The notes below the pieces were generated by a model, which had not been told where the DNA came from, ran no database searches, and saw only the letters and a program-made list of their open reading frames with translations. Positions 24,401 through 39,400 of a DNA stretch of 64,000 nt are shown here, piece after piece; within the stretch, counting starts at the first letter, position 1, and each line of letters starts with the position of its first letter. Origin of the DNA: Archivesica marissinica (taxonomy: Eukaryota > Mollusca > Bivalvia > Venerida > Vesicomyidae); assembly GCA_014843695.1 (NCBI GenBank), contig CM026404.1, positions 1,818,261 through 1,882,260 on the forward strand, read 5' to 3'. A program made the position numbers and the translations under genes.

Positions 24401-27400
24401 ACCAGGACTGTACATTCTCCCCCCCATTGCTGCATCCCACCAGGACTGTACATTCTCCCACCATTGCTGCATCCACACCAGGACTGTACATTCTCCCCCA
24501 CCATTGCTGCATCCACACCAGGACTGTACATTCTCCCACCATTGCTGCATCCACACCAGGACTGTACATTCTCCCCCACCATTGCTGCATCCACACCAGG
24601 ACTGTACATCCTCCCCCCATTGCTGCATCCACACCAGGACTGTACATTCTCCCACCATTGCTGCATCCACACCAGGACTACATTCTCCCCCACCATTGCT
24701 GCATCCACACCAGGACTGTACATTCTCCCCCCATTGCTGCATCCACACCAGGACTGTACATTCTCCCCACCATTGCTGCATCCACACCAGGACTGTACAT
24801 CTCCCCATTGCTGCATCCACACCAGGACTGTACATCCTCCCCACCATTGCTGCATCCACACCAGGACTGTACATCCTCCCCCCATTGCTGCATCCACACC
24901 AGGACTGTACATTCTCCCACCATTGCTGCATCCACACAGGACTACATTCTCCCCCACCATTGCTGCATCCACACCAGGACTGTACATTCTCCCACCATTG
25001 CTGCATCCACACCAGGACTGTACATTCTCCCCCACCATTGCTGCATCCACACCAGGACTGTACATTCTCCCACCATTGCTGCATCCACACCAGGACTGTA
25101 CATTCTCCCCCACCATTGCTGCATCCACACCAGGACTGTACATCCTCCCCCCATTGCTGCATCCACATCAGGACTGTACATCCTAGTGATGTTAGATATC
25201 ACAACAATTACATAACAGATAGTTGGCAAGGTTAGAAAGACAAACACAGTGTTAGCAGAGATAAGACATGAGCACACCTTAGAACTGCTATTTCACATTT
25301 GCCTTATCACTGTTTTCTTACTTGAACTATTGAAGGATTCTTGGCAGAAAAAAGAATTGATAAAAACTGAGATGCATGATTTAAGTCCTATTTCCATGAA
25401 TAGTTATGCGTAGATGTACTTATGTACGTAGATGTATTTATGTACCGGTAGCTAAATTCTACTGAATTTATGCTGTTTATTGACCCAGAACATTATTACT
25501 TGAACTCAGGCGTGGGGGAGATGTCCTTGACAAAATGGGTGGGTTGGGTGATGGCCTGACCTATGAAAACTTCAGACAGAACTGACAAAATCATGACCAT
25601 ACTTTATAGACAAATCGGCTAAAACACATACTGTTTGTATAATTCGGCTGATATGACGATATTTGAATATCTTTGAAAAACGCTACCCACAGTGAAATTA
25701 TACACAGATACATTGTAACTGATGTTCGTTTGGAAAATGTTTTGGTTATTCTGTTTTGTTTATATGCATTGTATATTGTAATAATTGTCAAGATTGACGT
25801 CATTGGGAAATCTATCGATAAAATTATCGACCAATCACAATGTACCTTGTACCTAATGGCGTCGTTATAGGTTCTGAATAAAGGGAAGTAAGTCAGCATA
25901 GAATTAATTATCTCACCGGTTGTCAAATTATGAACAAATACATACATGTACCAAAGTTCTCGAAAATGAATGTAGATTATTGTATTCAATTAAACACCTC
26001 CACAATAAGAAGATAAAACTATGTTCAAGAATTATTGTGCAATATTAGTAGTAATTTTGTATTCTTTATAAATTCAATGTGAACTTTTTAATGAATTACC
26101 ATAATTTCACAAAATTTGCCCCAGTTATTGAGAAATAAAAATGGAAATTTGAATCTTTTGACATGGTCAATTGCCATATAAAATGCTATTTAAGTGAACT
26201 GATAAAATGTGTTCAGGTATTTTATGAGCCCATGAAATGTGAAGGCACAGTTTGTTGCAATAATGTACCTAATGACTGATTTCCAGGTTTAATGACAATA
26301 TTGCAAATGATTTACAACCCATTTGTTTTCACTTTGATGTGAGAGTTTGCAATATTGATCCAGTGCCATTAAGTGACCCATAAATCTACAAGTTACTCCG
26401 GTACTAACCAAGCATGCCCTGTCATTATGATGATATAATGAAAGAAAGTACAGTTATCTGGTCTAATCATCTCTCACAGTTCTCCCTAGTTATAGTGTCC
26501 TGCAGCTGTTTGGCAGGCCTGGCTGTTTGTGCTCAGACTTGGGTCAGATCTTGCTCACTGATATGAATCAATCATTCAATTGTGGATTTATTGATTAAAT
26601 TGTCTTGCATCACATCTCAGTGTGGGCCTATTGGTATAAGTAGGTCATCCTGTGTCTTGTCTTGGTCTCGTGCCGGTGCTGTACATCATGCACGTAAAAG
26701 AACCAGAGGAGATTCTGGAATAGGTCTCTGTCTGTATTATTGCACTATCCTCCAAAAATCTAAAATGACTAATCTCTTCTCGAGGCGTTGCTCATATGGG
26801 CAACTGGTAGCGCCGATAAATAAACGTAAAACACCACTTGTCAACAACTGCTTCAAGTTACATCTCCATGAAATTAGCCAAACTCATGCTAAAAATATAT
26901 ATATATATATTGTTCTTGTCGGAAGTTTAAAACGTGTTTTTGACCTCTCCTGAGTCTCTTCATCAATTTCGATTATTAAACTTGATGTGAGCATTTTGGT
27001 GTAAACCTTTCTAGTGCAAACTACTTTTCTCTTGAACCAATTGATGGAATGTCCAACTTTGGTCTATAGTATAATTATTGTGTCCTCGGAATAACTCTCA
27101 ATGTATTGTTCACACAGGGTCGGGTCGGTCAGCTGGTTCAAGCTATCAGGTGAGCAAGTATGTCCTAGCCTCTAGGCTCTCTTCGTTTTTTCATTCTTTT
27201 CAGATATTTTGCCAATGGGAACACAGAGTCTGCTTTTCTCATAGCTGTCATTTTGCTGATTTGCCACACCATAAAAAAATAGCTGTGAAAGATCAGTTAA
27301 ATGTATAAAGTAAACGGACCATGAGAATAATGTGGCCACATCAGTGCAGTATGGAGTACTTATCTATGAATGCTATGTTTATAACCCACCTATTTAACTT

Positions 27401-30400
27401 GTCAGTGAGGCACACCAGTTTAGTAGCTAGATAAATAGAAACAGAAATAGTCTTTACTTCATCTAGATATATTTGGCCACCAATCAGTAAGCTTAGCCCA
27501 CCAGCAGCTACTTCTAAATAATGATTATCTTGCCATGAAACATGACCAACCAAAACGGAAATTGAAGATGGTTGGAAGAAATGAGATAGATAACAGCTCT
27601 GTTAAGCTATTGTTGAGAAAATGGGTAAATCAGATGATTGTTATTTTACTGATTCTCTGTTTTGACACGGATCTTTCCACTTCTTGTGCTTCTAGCTTTC
27701 ATTACAACATTTTTGCAGTTTCAGCATTCAGCCATTTTGAAATTCTGTTGTACTGTTTTCAGCGTTTCTAACATTCTGCCATACTGTTTCAGCGTTTCTA
27801 ACATTCTGCCATACTGTTTCAGCGTTTCTAACATTCTGTTATACTGTTTCATCCTTTCTAACATTCTGCCATACTGTTTCAGCGTTTCTAACATTCTGCC
27901 ATACTGTTTCATCCTTTCTAGCATTCTGCCATACTGTTTCAGCGTTTCTAACATTCTGCCATACTGTTTCATCCTTTCTAACATTCTGCCATACTGTTTC
28001 AGTGTTTCTAACATTCTCCCATACTGTTTCAGCGTTTCTAACATTCTCCCATACTGTTTCAGCATTTCTAACATTCTCCCATAGTTTCTAACATTCTCCC
28101 ATACTGTTTCAGCGTTTCTAACATTCTACCATACTGTTTCAGCGTTTCTAACATTCTCCCATACTGTTTCAGCATTTCTAACATTCTCCCATACTGTTTC
28201 AGCATTTCTAACATTCTGCCATACTGTTTCAGCGTTTCTAACATTCTGCCATACTGTTTCAGTGTTTCTAACATTCTCCCATACTGTTTCAGCATTTCTA
28301 ACATTCTCCCATACTGTTTCAGCGTTTCTAACATTCTCCCATAGTTTCTAACATTCTCCCATACTGTTTCAGCATTACTAACATTCTACCATACTGTTTC
28401 AGCGTTTCTAACATTCTCCCATACTGTTTCAGCGTTTCTAACATTCTCCCATACTGTTTCAGCATTTCTAACATTCTCCCATACTGTTTCAGCATTTCTA
28501 ACATTCTGCCATACTGTTTCAGCGTTTCTAACATTCTACCATACTGTTTCAGCGTTTCTAACATTCTCCCATACTGTTTCAGCATTTCTAACATTCTGCC
28601 ATACTGTTCAGTATTTCTAACATTCTCCCATACTGTTTCATCCTTATTTCTAACATTCTCCCATACTGTTTCATCCTTTCTAATATTCTGCCATCTGTTT
28701 CAGCGTTTCTAACATTCTCCCATACTGTTTCATCCTTTCTAACATTCTCACATACTGTTTCAGCGTATCTAACATTCTCCCATACTGTTTCAGCGTTTCT
28801 AACATTCTCCCATACTGTTTCAGCATTTCTAACATTCTCCCATACTGTTTCAGCGTTTCTAACATTCTCCCATACTGTTTCAGCGTTTCTAACATTCTGC
28901 CATACTGTTTCAGCGTTTCTAACATTCTGCCATACTGTTTCAGGGTTTCTAACATTCTGCCATACTGTTTCAGCGTTTCTAACATTCTGCCATACTGTCA
29001 GCATTTCTAACATTCTGTCATACTGTTTCAGGGTTTCTAACATTCTGTCATACTGTTTCAGGGTTTCTAACATTTTCCCATACTGTCAGCGTTTCTAACA
29101 TTCTGTCATACTGTTTCAGGGTTTCTAACATTCTACCATACTGTTTCAGTGTTTCTAACATTCTGCCATACTGGTTCAGGGTTTCTAACATTCTGCCATA
29201 CTGTTTCAGCGTTTCTAACATTCTGCCATACTGTTTCAGCGTTTCTAACATTCTGCCATACTGTTTCAGCGTTTCTAACATTCTGCCATACTGTTTCAGG
29301 GTTTCTAACATTCTGTCATACTGTTTCAGGGTTTCTAACATTCTCCCATACTGTTTCAGCGTTTCTAACATTCTGCCATACTGTTTCAGCGTTTCTAACA
29401 TTTTGCCATACTGTTTCAGCGTTTCTAACATTCTGCCATACTGTTTCAGCGTTTCTAACATTCTGCCATACTGTTTCAGCGTTTCTAACATTCTGCCATA
29501 CTGTTTCAGCGTTTCTAACATTCTGCCATACTGTTTCAGGGTTTCTAACATTCTGCCATACTGTCAGCATTTCTAACATTCTGTCATACTGTTTCAGGGT
29601 TTCTAACATTCTGTCATACTGTTTCAGGGTTTCTAACATTTTCCCATACTGTCAGCATTTCTTTCATTCTGCCATACTGTTTCAGCGTTTCTAACATTCT
29701 GCCATACTGTTTCAGCGTTTCTAACATTCTGCCATACTGTTTCAGCGTTTCTAACATTCTGCCATACTGTTTCAGCGTTTCTAACATTCTGTCATACTGT
29801 TTCATCCTTTCTAACATTCTGCCATACTGTTTCAGCGTTTCTAACATTCTGCCATACTGTTTCATCCTTTCTAACATTCTGCCATACTGTTTCAGCATTT
29901 CTAACATTCTGCCATACTGTTTCATCCTTTCTAACATTCTGCCATACTGTCAGCATTTCTAACATTCTGTCATACTGTTTCAGGGTTTCTAACATTCTGT
30001 CATACTGTTTCAGGGTTTCTAACATTTTCCCATACTGTCAGCGTTTCTAACATTCTGTCATACTGTTTCAGGGTTTCTAACATTCTACCATACTGTTTCA
30101 GTGTTTCTAACATTCTGCCATACTGGTTCAGGGTTTCTAACATTCTGCCATACTGTTTCAGCGTTTCTAACATTCTGCCATACTGTTTCAGCGTTTCTAA
30201 CATTCTGCCATACTGTTTCAGGGTTTCTAACATTCTGTCATACTGTTTCAGGGTTTCTAACATTCTGCTATACTGTTTCAGCGTTTCTAACATTCTGCCA
30301 TACTGTTTCAGCGTTTCTAACATTTTGCCATACTGTTTCAGCGTTTCTAACATTCTGCCATACTGTTTCAGCGTTTCTAACATTCTGCCATACTGTTTCA

Positions 30401-33400
30401 GCGTTTCTAACATTCTGCCATACTGTTTCAGCGTTTCTAACATTCTGCCATACTGTTTCAGCGTTTCTAACATTCTGCCATACTGTTTCAGGGTTTCTAA
30501 CATTCTGCCATACTGTCAGCATTTCTAACATTCTGTCATACTGTTTCAGGGTTTCTAACATTCTGTCATACTGTTTCAGGGTTTCTAACATTTTCCCATA
30601 CTGTCAGCATTTCTTTCATTCTGCCATACTGTTTCAGCGTTTCTAACATTCTGCCATACTGTTTCAGCGTTTCTAACATTCTGCCATACTGTTTCAGCGT
30701 TTCTAACATTCTGCCATACTGTTTCAGCGTTTCTAACATTCTGTCATACTGTTTCATCCTTTCTAACATTCTGCCATACTGTTTCAGCGTTTCTAACATT
30801 CTGCCATACTGTTTCATCCTTTCTAACATTCTGCCATACTGTTTCAGCATTTCTAACATTCTGCCATACTGTTTCATCCTTTCTAACATTCTGCCATACT
30901 GTTTCAGTGTTTCTAACATTCTCCCATACTGTTTCATCCTTTCTAACATTCTGCCATACTGTTTCAGTGTTTCTAACATTCTCCCATACTGTTTCAGCAT
31001 TTCTAACATTCTCCCATACTGTTTCAGCATTTCTAACATTCTCCCATAGTTTCTAACATTCTCCCATACTGTTTCAGCGTTTCTAACATTCTACCATACT
31101 GTTTCAGCGTTTCTAACATTCTCCCATACTGTTTCAGCCTTTCTAACATTCTGCCATACTGTTTCAGCGTTTCTAACATTCTGCCATACTGTTCAGTATT
31201 TCTAACATTCTCCCATACTGTTTCAGCGTTTCTAACATTCTGCCATACTGTTTCAGCGTTTCTAACATTCTGCCATACTGTTTCAGCGTTTCTAACATTC
31301 TGCCATACTGTTTCAGCTTTTCTAAAATTCTGCCATACTGTTTCAGCGTTTCTAACATTTTGCCATACTGTTTCAGCGTTTCTAACATTCTGCCATACTG
31401 TTTCAGCATTTCTAACATTCTGCCATACTGTTTCAGCATTTCTAACATTCTGCCATACTGTTTCAGCGTTTCTAACATTCTGCCATACTGTTTCAGCGTT
31501 TCTAACAGTTTGTCATGCTGTTTCAGCATTTCTAACAGTTTGTCATGCTGTTCTAACATTCTATCTCTGCTGTTTCAGATCACCAGAATTATTTTGGGAT
31601 TGATGAGAACTTGGGCCCGGTGGCTGTGAGTATCAAGCGTGAGAAGCTTGATGAGCGAGAGAACCATCTAGGCAAGTCTGAAGCCGGGCTACATCAATAC
31701 AGAGTTATATTGAGGACCAGTGAGGTAGGCAGAATATGACTGAAGAAAGCTTATTTAATCCTTAACCTGCCAATCACAACTAAAGTCGCTTTTGCAAACA
31801 GCATAGTGCCATATGATCAAGCTGTGCTGCTTGCTAATTGGATAGTGGAGCTAAAACACATGGCTGAATACTGAATAGCAATCAGCATAGATTCTGATCG
31901 GACGCGGCCTTACGCTGCAGCTGATCTGGATCTATGTTGTTTGCACATCCTTCCAATTTATTCAGCAGGTTACTGGTTAAAAGTTGTAATGAAGACTACG
32001 TCCTTTTTAGTCAATTTTACAATTATTGACATGTTGGGATGTGCCTGGTTTGGGGATAATGCGCTGCACTCAGGCTGCAGGGTTAACTATAATGGCATGA
32101 CTTTATTCCTATATTTAAATTTTTAATGCTGTGCCAAATTCAGTGGCTATATAACCGAGGAAACACAATGACAACAGCAGCTGCAGATAGTTGTATTTAA
32201 CTTGGAGATGTTTCAGGTACACAAGTGTGTTGACCCAGCAAAGTGTCTTCTATTATATGTGATATGAAAAGAGCTCTCCCAGACCTCACAATAGGAAGAA
32301 GTAAAGCAGGTCAGGCAGGGAGCCTGTTTCTCTCAAATTGCCTTCCAGCTGTATGTGGCAAAACTCAGGGTTGGTTCCCTCTGTCTGAATTGTTGTCCGC
32401 GCCACTTCTGTCGCCGATAAAAAAAACTGAAACCAATTTTAAACACTTGGAGCCAACAACTATTAACCATATAGTCACTGATATATATTTGAGGCTATGT
32501 AATTGAAAATCATGTTGCGCCAAAAAAAAAAAAAAATAGTTTTGCCAATTCACAAAATTTAGCGCCAGTATTTGTTTTTTGTCGGAACTTATATCATATA
32601 ATTGGTGTTCAAATGAAATTTAAACAGTGAAAAATACACAGTTTAGTAAATTTAGTATTCCTAGAAATATTCCTTGATGTAATCGGGATTGCAGACTTGC
32701 TTGTACAGGTGACTTATGAACCAATTAACCCCCCTACCCCCCCCCGCCCCTTCCTGCTCCTATTCTCCTACCATCATTCAACACAACACACAAAATCATT
32801 TTTCAAAATTACATTGGAGGTTATAAATCCTGGCTGTGATGGGAGTAGCAGAATGGTTAAATGTGGAAGCCACATGTGCTTGTTGATTAACGAAGACCAT
32901 GTGGATATACATGTACTTTAGTAAAACACACTGCAGGAAGTGCAATATCAACTTACTGCTAATTGGTACGCAATTGTTAGTCATTATAGCGATTGTAAAT
33001 GTATTTTGCCTGACATGAAACAAGCCCATTTAGTCATTGCATTGATGATTAACCGCGATAATTGCATGAATTCACCACATACATGTAATAATAACAATAC
33101 CACAAGCCACACAGAATTCTGCATCAAATCAACTGTTGAGTTGACCATCATCGTGATATTGTAGGACAGGACTGTGATAAAATGCCAATCATTTTATTTT
33201 CAAAAATTTAGCTCGAAACTATGCATTAATAATTTTACACTGAATATTATATGACAGTAAACTTGAACACAACTTTGTGGTTAAAGTAAAAATATTTGAA
33301 ATATGCCATTCATGTTTGAAGTTATAGTAACAATTATGGACACTTGAGAGTGGTAAGTGCCTTGTTAACTGACCCTAACCAGGCACATAGAAAGCAGGAT

Positions 33401-36400
33401 ATCATATAAAATGGCCATATGGCCAAGGACAAAATGAGCACAGTATAATTAAGCCTCCACTGATATAAAGTGGTCCACCATTAATGGAATGTGTTTGCTT
33501 TATGGTACACCAGGGGTTTGTTCAATCTAGCAATTTTTCATTAATTGCACCCTGCCTATAAAGACAGATTGGTTCTCTGATGGCTAAATTGGCTCATTTG
33601 CATTTGCAAAATGAAATGTCACTCATTGTGTGATGGGCACATATATAAAACATTGGAACACACTGAGGCCCTGCAGGCACATGTATCTACACTGGAACAC
33701 ATCGAGGCCCTACAGGCATATATCTACACTGGAACACATCGAGGCCCTGCAGGCATATATATCTACACTGGAACACATCGAGGCCCTGCAGGCATATGTA
33801 TCTACACCGGAACACATCCGAGGCCCTGCAGGCATATATCTACACTGGAACACATCGAGGATCTGCAGGCATATATATCTACACTGGAACACACTGAGGC
33901 CCTGCAAGCATATATATCTACACGGTACACATCGAGGCCCTGCAGGCATATATATCTACACTGGAACACATCGAGGCCCTGTAGGCACATATATCTACAC
34001 TGGAACACATCGAGGCCCTGCAGGCATATATATCTACACTAGAACACATCGCTGCAGGCATATATATCTACACTGGAACACATCGAGGCCCTGCAGGCAC
34101 ATATATCTACACTGGAACACATCGAGGCCCTGCAGGCATATATATCTACACTGGAACACACTGAGGCCCTGCAGGCATATATATCTACACTGGAACATAT
34201 CGAGGCCCTGCAGGCACATATATCTACACTGTAACACACAGAGGCCCTGCAGGCATATATATCTACACTGGAACACATCGAGGCCCTGCAGGCATATATA
34301 TCTACACTGGAACACATCGAGGCCCTGCAGGCATATATATCTACACTGGAACACATCGAGGCCCTGCAGGCATATATATATACACTGGAACACATCGAGG
34401 CCCTGCAGGCATATATATCTACACTGGAACACATCGAGGCCCTGCAGGCATATATATCTACACTGGAACACATCGAGGCCCTGCAGGCATATATATCTAC
34501 ACTGGAACACATCGAGGCCCTGCAGGCATATATATCTACACTGGAACACATCGAGGCCCTGCAGGCATATATATCTACACTGGAACACATCGAGGCCCTG
34601 CAGGCATATATATCTACACTGGAACACATCGAGGCCCTGCAGGCATATATATCTACACTGGAACACATCGAGGCCCTGCAGGCATATATATCTACACTGG
34701 AACACATCGAGGCCCTGCAGGCATATATATCTACACTGGAACATATCGAGGCCCTGCAGGCATATATATCTACACTGGAGCACATCGAGGCCCTGCAGGC
34801 ATATATATCTACACTGGAACACATCGAGGCCCTGCAGGCATATATATCTACACTGGAACACATCGAGGCCCTGCAGGCATATATATCTACACTAGAACAC
34901 ATCGAGGTCCTGCAGGCATATATATATATACACTAGAACACATCGAGGTCCTACAGGCATATATATCTACACTGGAACACATCGAGGCCCTGCAGGCATA
35001 TATATCTACACTGGAACACATCGAGGCCCTGCAGGCACATATATCTACACTGGAACACATCGAGGCCCTGCAGGCATATATATCTACACTGGAACACATC
35101 GAGGCCCTACAGGCATATATATCTACACTGGAACACATCGAGGCCCTGCAGGCACATATATCTACACTGGAACACATCGAGGCCCTGCAGGCATATATAT
35201 CTACACTGGAACACATCGAGGCCCTACAGGCATATATATCTACACTGGAACACATCGAGGCCCTGCAGGCACATATATCTACACTGGAACACATCGAGGC
35301 CCTGCAAGCATATATATCTACACTGGAACACATCGAGGCCCTGCAGGCATATATATCTACACTGGAACACATCGAGGCCCTGCAGGCATATATATCTACA
35401 CTGGAACACATCGAGGCCCTGCAGGCATATATATCTACACTGGAACACATCGAGGCCCTGCAGGCATATATATCTACACTGGAACACATCGAGGCCCTGC
35501 AGGCATATATATCTACACTGGAACACATCGAGGCCCTGCAGGCATATATATCTACACTGGAACACATCGAGGCCCTGCAGGCATATATATCTACACTGGA
35601 ACACATCGAGGCCCTGCAGGCATATATCTACACTGGAACACATCGAGGCCCTGCAGGCATATATCTACACCGGAACACATCGAGGCCCTGCAGGCATATA
35701 TATCTACACTGGAACACATCGAGGCCCTGCAGGCATATATATCTACACTGGAACACATCGAGGTCCTGCAGGCATATATATCTACACTGGAACACATCGA
35801 GGCCCTGCAGGCATATATATCTACACCGGAACACATCGAGGCCCTGCAGGCATATATATCTACACTGGAACACATCGAGGCCCTGCAGGCATATATATCT
35901 ACACTGGAACACATCGAGGCCCTGCAGGCATATATATCTACACTGGAACACATCGAGGCCCTGCAGGCATATATATCTACACTGGAACACATCGAGGCCC
36001 TGCAGGCATATATATCTACACTGGAACACATCGAGGCCCTGCAGGCACATATATCTACACTGGAACACATCGAGGCCCTGCAGGCATATATATCTACACT
36101 GGAACACATCGAGGCCCTGCAGGCATATATATCTACACTGGAACACATCGAGGCCCTGCAGGCATATATATCTACACTGGAACACATCGAGGCCCTGCAG
36201 GCACATATATCTACACTGGAACACATCGAGGCCCTGCAGGCATATATATCTACACTGGAACACATCGAGGCCCTGCAGGCATATATATCTACACTGGAAC
36301 ACATCGAGGCCCTGCAGGCATATATATCTACACTGGAACACATCGAGGCCTGCAGGCATATATATCTACACTGGAGCACATCGAGGCCCTGCAGGCATAT

Positions 36401-39400
36401 ATATCTACACTGGAACACATCGAGGCCCTGCAGGCATATATATCTACACTGGAACACATCGAGGCCCTGCAGGCATATATATCTACACTGGAGCACATCG
36501 AGGCCCTGCAGGCATATATATCTACACTGGAACACATCGAGGCCCTGCAGGCATATATATCTACACTGGAGCACATCGAGGCCCTGCAGGCATATATATC
36601 TACACTGGAGCACATCGAGGCCCTGCAGGCATATATATCTACACTGGAACACATCGAGGCCCTGCAGGCATATATATCTACACTGGAACACATCGAGGCC
36701 CTGCAGGCATATATATCTACACTGGAACACATCGAGGCCCTGCAGGCATATATATATACACTGGAACACATCGAGGCCCTGCAGGCATATATATCTACAC
36801 TGGAACACATCGAGGCCCTGCAGGCATATATATATACACTGGAACACATCGAGGCCCTGCAGGCATATATATCTACACTGGAACACATCGAGGCCCTGCA
36901 GGCATATATATCTACACTGGAACACATCGAGGCCCTGCAGGCATATATATCTACACTGGAACACATCGAGGCCCTGCAGGCACATATATCTACACTGGAA
37001 CACATCGAGGCCCTGCAGGCATATATATCTACACTGGAACACATCGAGGCCCTGCAGGCATATATATATACACTGGAACACATCGAGGCCCTGCAGGCAT
37101 ATATATCTACACTGGAACACATCGAGGCCATGCAGGCATATATCTACACTGGAACACATCGAGGCCCTGCAGGCATATATATCTACACTGGAATACATCG
37201 AGGCCCTGCAGGCATATATATCTACACTGGAACACATCGAGGCCCTGCAGGCATATATATCTACACTGGAACACATCGAGGCCCTGCAGGCATATATATC
37301 TACACTGGAACACATCGAGGCCCTGCAGGCATATATATCTACACTGGAACACATCGAGGCCCTGCAGGCATATATATCTACACTGGAACACATCGAGGCC
37401 CTGCAGGCATATATATCTACACTGGAACACATCGAGGCCCTGCAGGCATATATATCTACACTGGAACACATCGAGGCCCTGCAGGCATATATATCTACAC
37501 TGGAACACATCGAGGCCCTGCAGGCATATATATCTACACTGGAACACATCGAGGCCCTGCAGGCATATATATCTACACTGGAACACATCGAGGCCCTGCA
37601 GGCATATATATCTACACTGGAACACATCGAGGCCCTGCAGGCATATATATCTACACTGGAACACATCGAGGCCCTGCAGGCATATATATCTACACTGGAA
37701 CACATCGAGGCCCTGCAGGCATATATATCTACACTGGAACACATCGAGGCCCTGCAGGCATATATATCTACACTGGAACACATCGAGGCCCTGCAGGCAT
37801 ATATATCTACACTGGAACACATCGAGGCCCTGCAGGCATATATATCTACACTGGAACACATCGAGGCCCTGCAGGCATATATATCTACACTGGAACACAT
37901 CGAGGCCCTGCAGGCATATATATCTACACTGGAACACATCGAGGCCCTGCAGGCATATATATCTACACTGGAACACATCGAGGCCCTGCAGGCATATATA
38001 TCTACACTGGAACACATTGAGGCCCTGCAGGCATATATATCTACACTGGAACACATCGAGGCCCTGCAGGCATATATATCTACACTGGAACACATCGAGG
38101 CCCTGCAGGCATATATATCTACACTGGAACACATCGAGGCCCTGCAGGCATATATATCTACACTGGAACACATCGAGGCCCTGCAAGCATATATATCTAC
38201 ACTGGAACACATCGAGGCCCTGCAGGCATATATATCTACACTGGAACACATCGAGGCCCTGCAGGCATATATATCTACACTGGAACACATCGAGGCCCTA
38301 CAGGCATATATATCTACACTGGAACACATCGAGGCCCTGCAGGCATATATATCTACACTGGAACACATCGAGGCCCTTGGATTATTTTAATCAATGGAAT
38401 AATTTTATTATTCAAATGGAATTTCACAAACATTTTAAAACAGCGGGTTTAAATATTTTCCAGTGACATTGCCGATGTAAGTGTTTTAAATTAATGAAAA
38501 AAGTCAAACACAAAAATGTTTATATTACATAAATTATCAATATCATAAGACACAATACATATTGCATTGAAGAAAACATATTGTGTTTGTAACATAATTG
38601 GAAAATGACATACACATCTGCTTACCATGGCCTAGTGTTTCCACATGTAGATTACCCAAGAGTAATTGTGTCTTCTCTCTAATCTTACAACTAATGACAT
38701 CCATGAGGATGTATGTTGTTTTTCACTCTCAGTTTGAGAGGATGCAAGTTGAATGTCAATCCCTGGCTTTGATCAATACATGTACAGTTGTATATCAGAC
38801 AAATCAACATGACCTTCTAGTGAAATTAGTTTGGTTATATTCAGTCAAAATATTTTTACAGCCATATCTATCTATCCAAAAAAAATGTTACCACAAAAAT
38901 TATTGTTGAAATCTTAAGATTTCTTGCAAAATTATTGGTGATATCCGGGAACCTAGTTATGTCTGTATGAAATTGATAACATTCCAAACCAACTTTGTAT
39001 CAGTCGTGTGTCATTTTGAAACAATTTATGTCAGCAATGAAACAGAAAAACTCCCAGATAACATCTTTATTCAATGTTTCCTTTCAACATTAAAGGTTAT
39101 TTTAAAGAGTGATGACATATAAAATGAATCTATGTATATATATATCATGTGTGTCAGTAACACAGTCTTACATGGAGATACCAAGAAACCCATCAAATAT
39201 CTGTTTGAAGTAAATTACTATATATATATATAGGATAGTGCTGATTTCATACCAGTCGATCTCCTCACGACGTGCACGTCGTGACCGGTGCACATCCCGC
39301 AGCAGCAGCGTAGGATTCTGGGATCTTCTGGTCGTCGATCTTGCGAAGGGGGAGGCTCGCCAGCATGTGGATCCATGACTACGGCACATCAGGACAGATC

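Noticed and set aside
22008..25235. Frames of about 1000 codons through the 37-39-bp array
   Set aside because: They run through 1000 N read as X and are open in all three forward frames and in reverse; a pure repeat artefact.
25591..25989. 132-codon minus-strand frame in intron 1
   Set aside because: AT-rich, overlaps an equally plausible plus-strand frame and resembles no known protein family.
27721..31559. Coiled-coil-like minus-strand frames ([10 protein letters not shown] repeats)
   Set aside because: Translation of the 30-bp splice-module array; the apparent coiled coil is a product of the 10-codon period and is broken by truncated units.
35591..38368. 925-codon open frame on the minus strand (repeating [13 protein letters not shown])
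   Set aside because: It is the translation of a 39-bp tandem repeat; the same region is open in other frames and on the plus strand, with no domain, start context or splice support.
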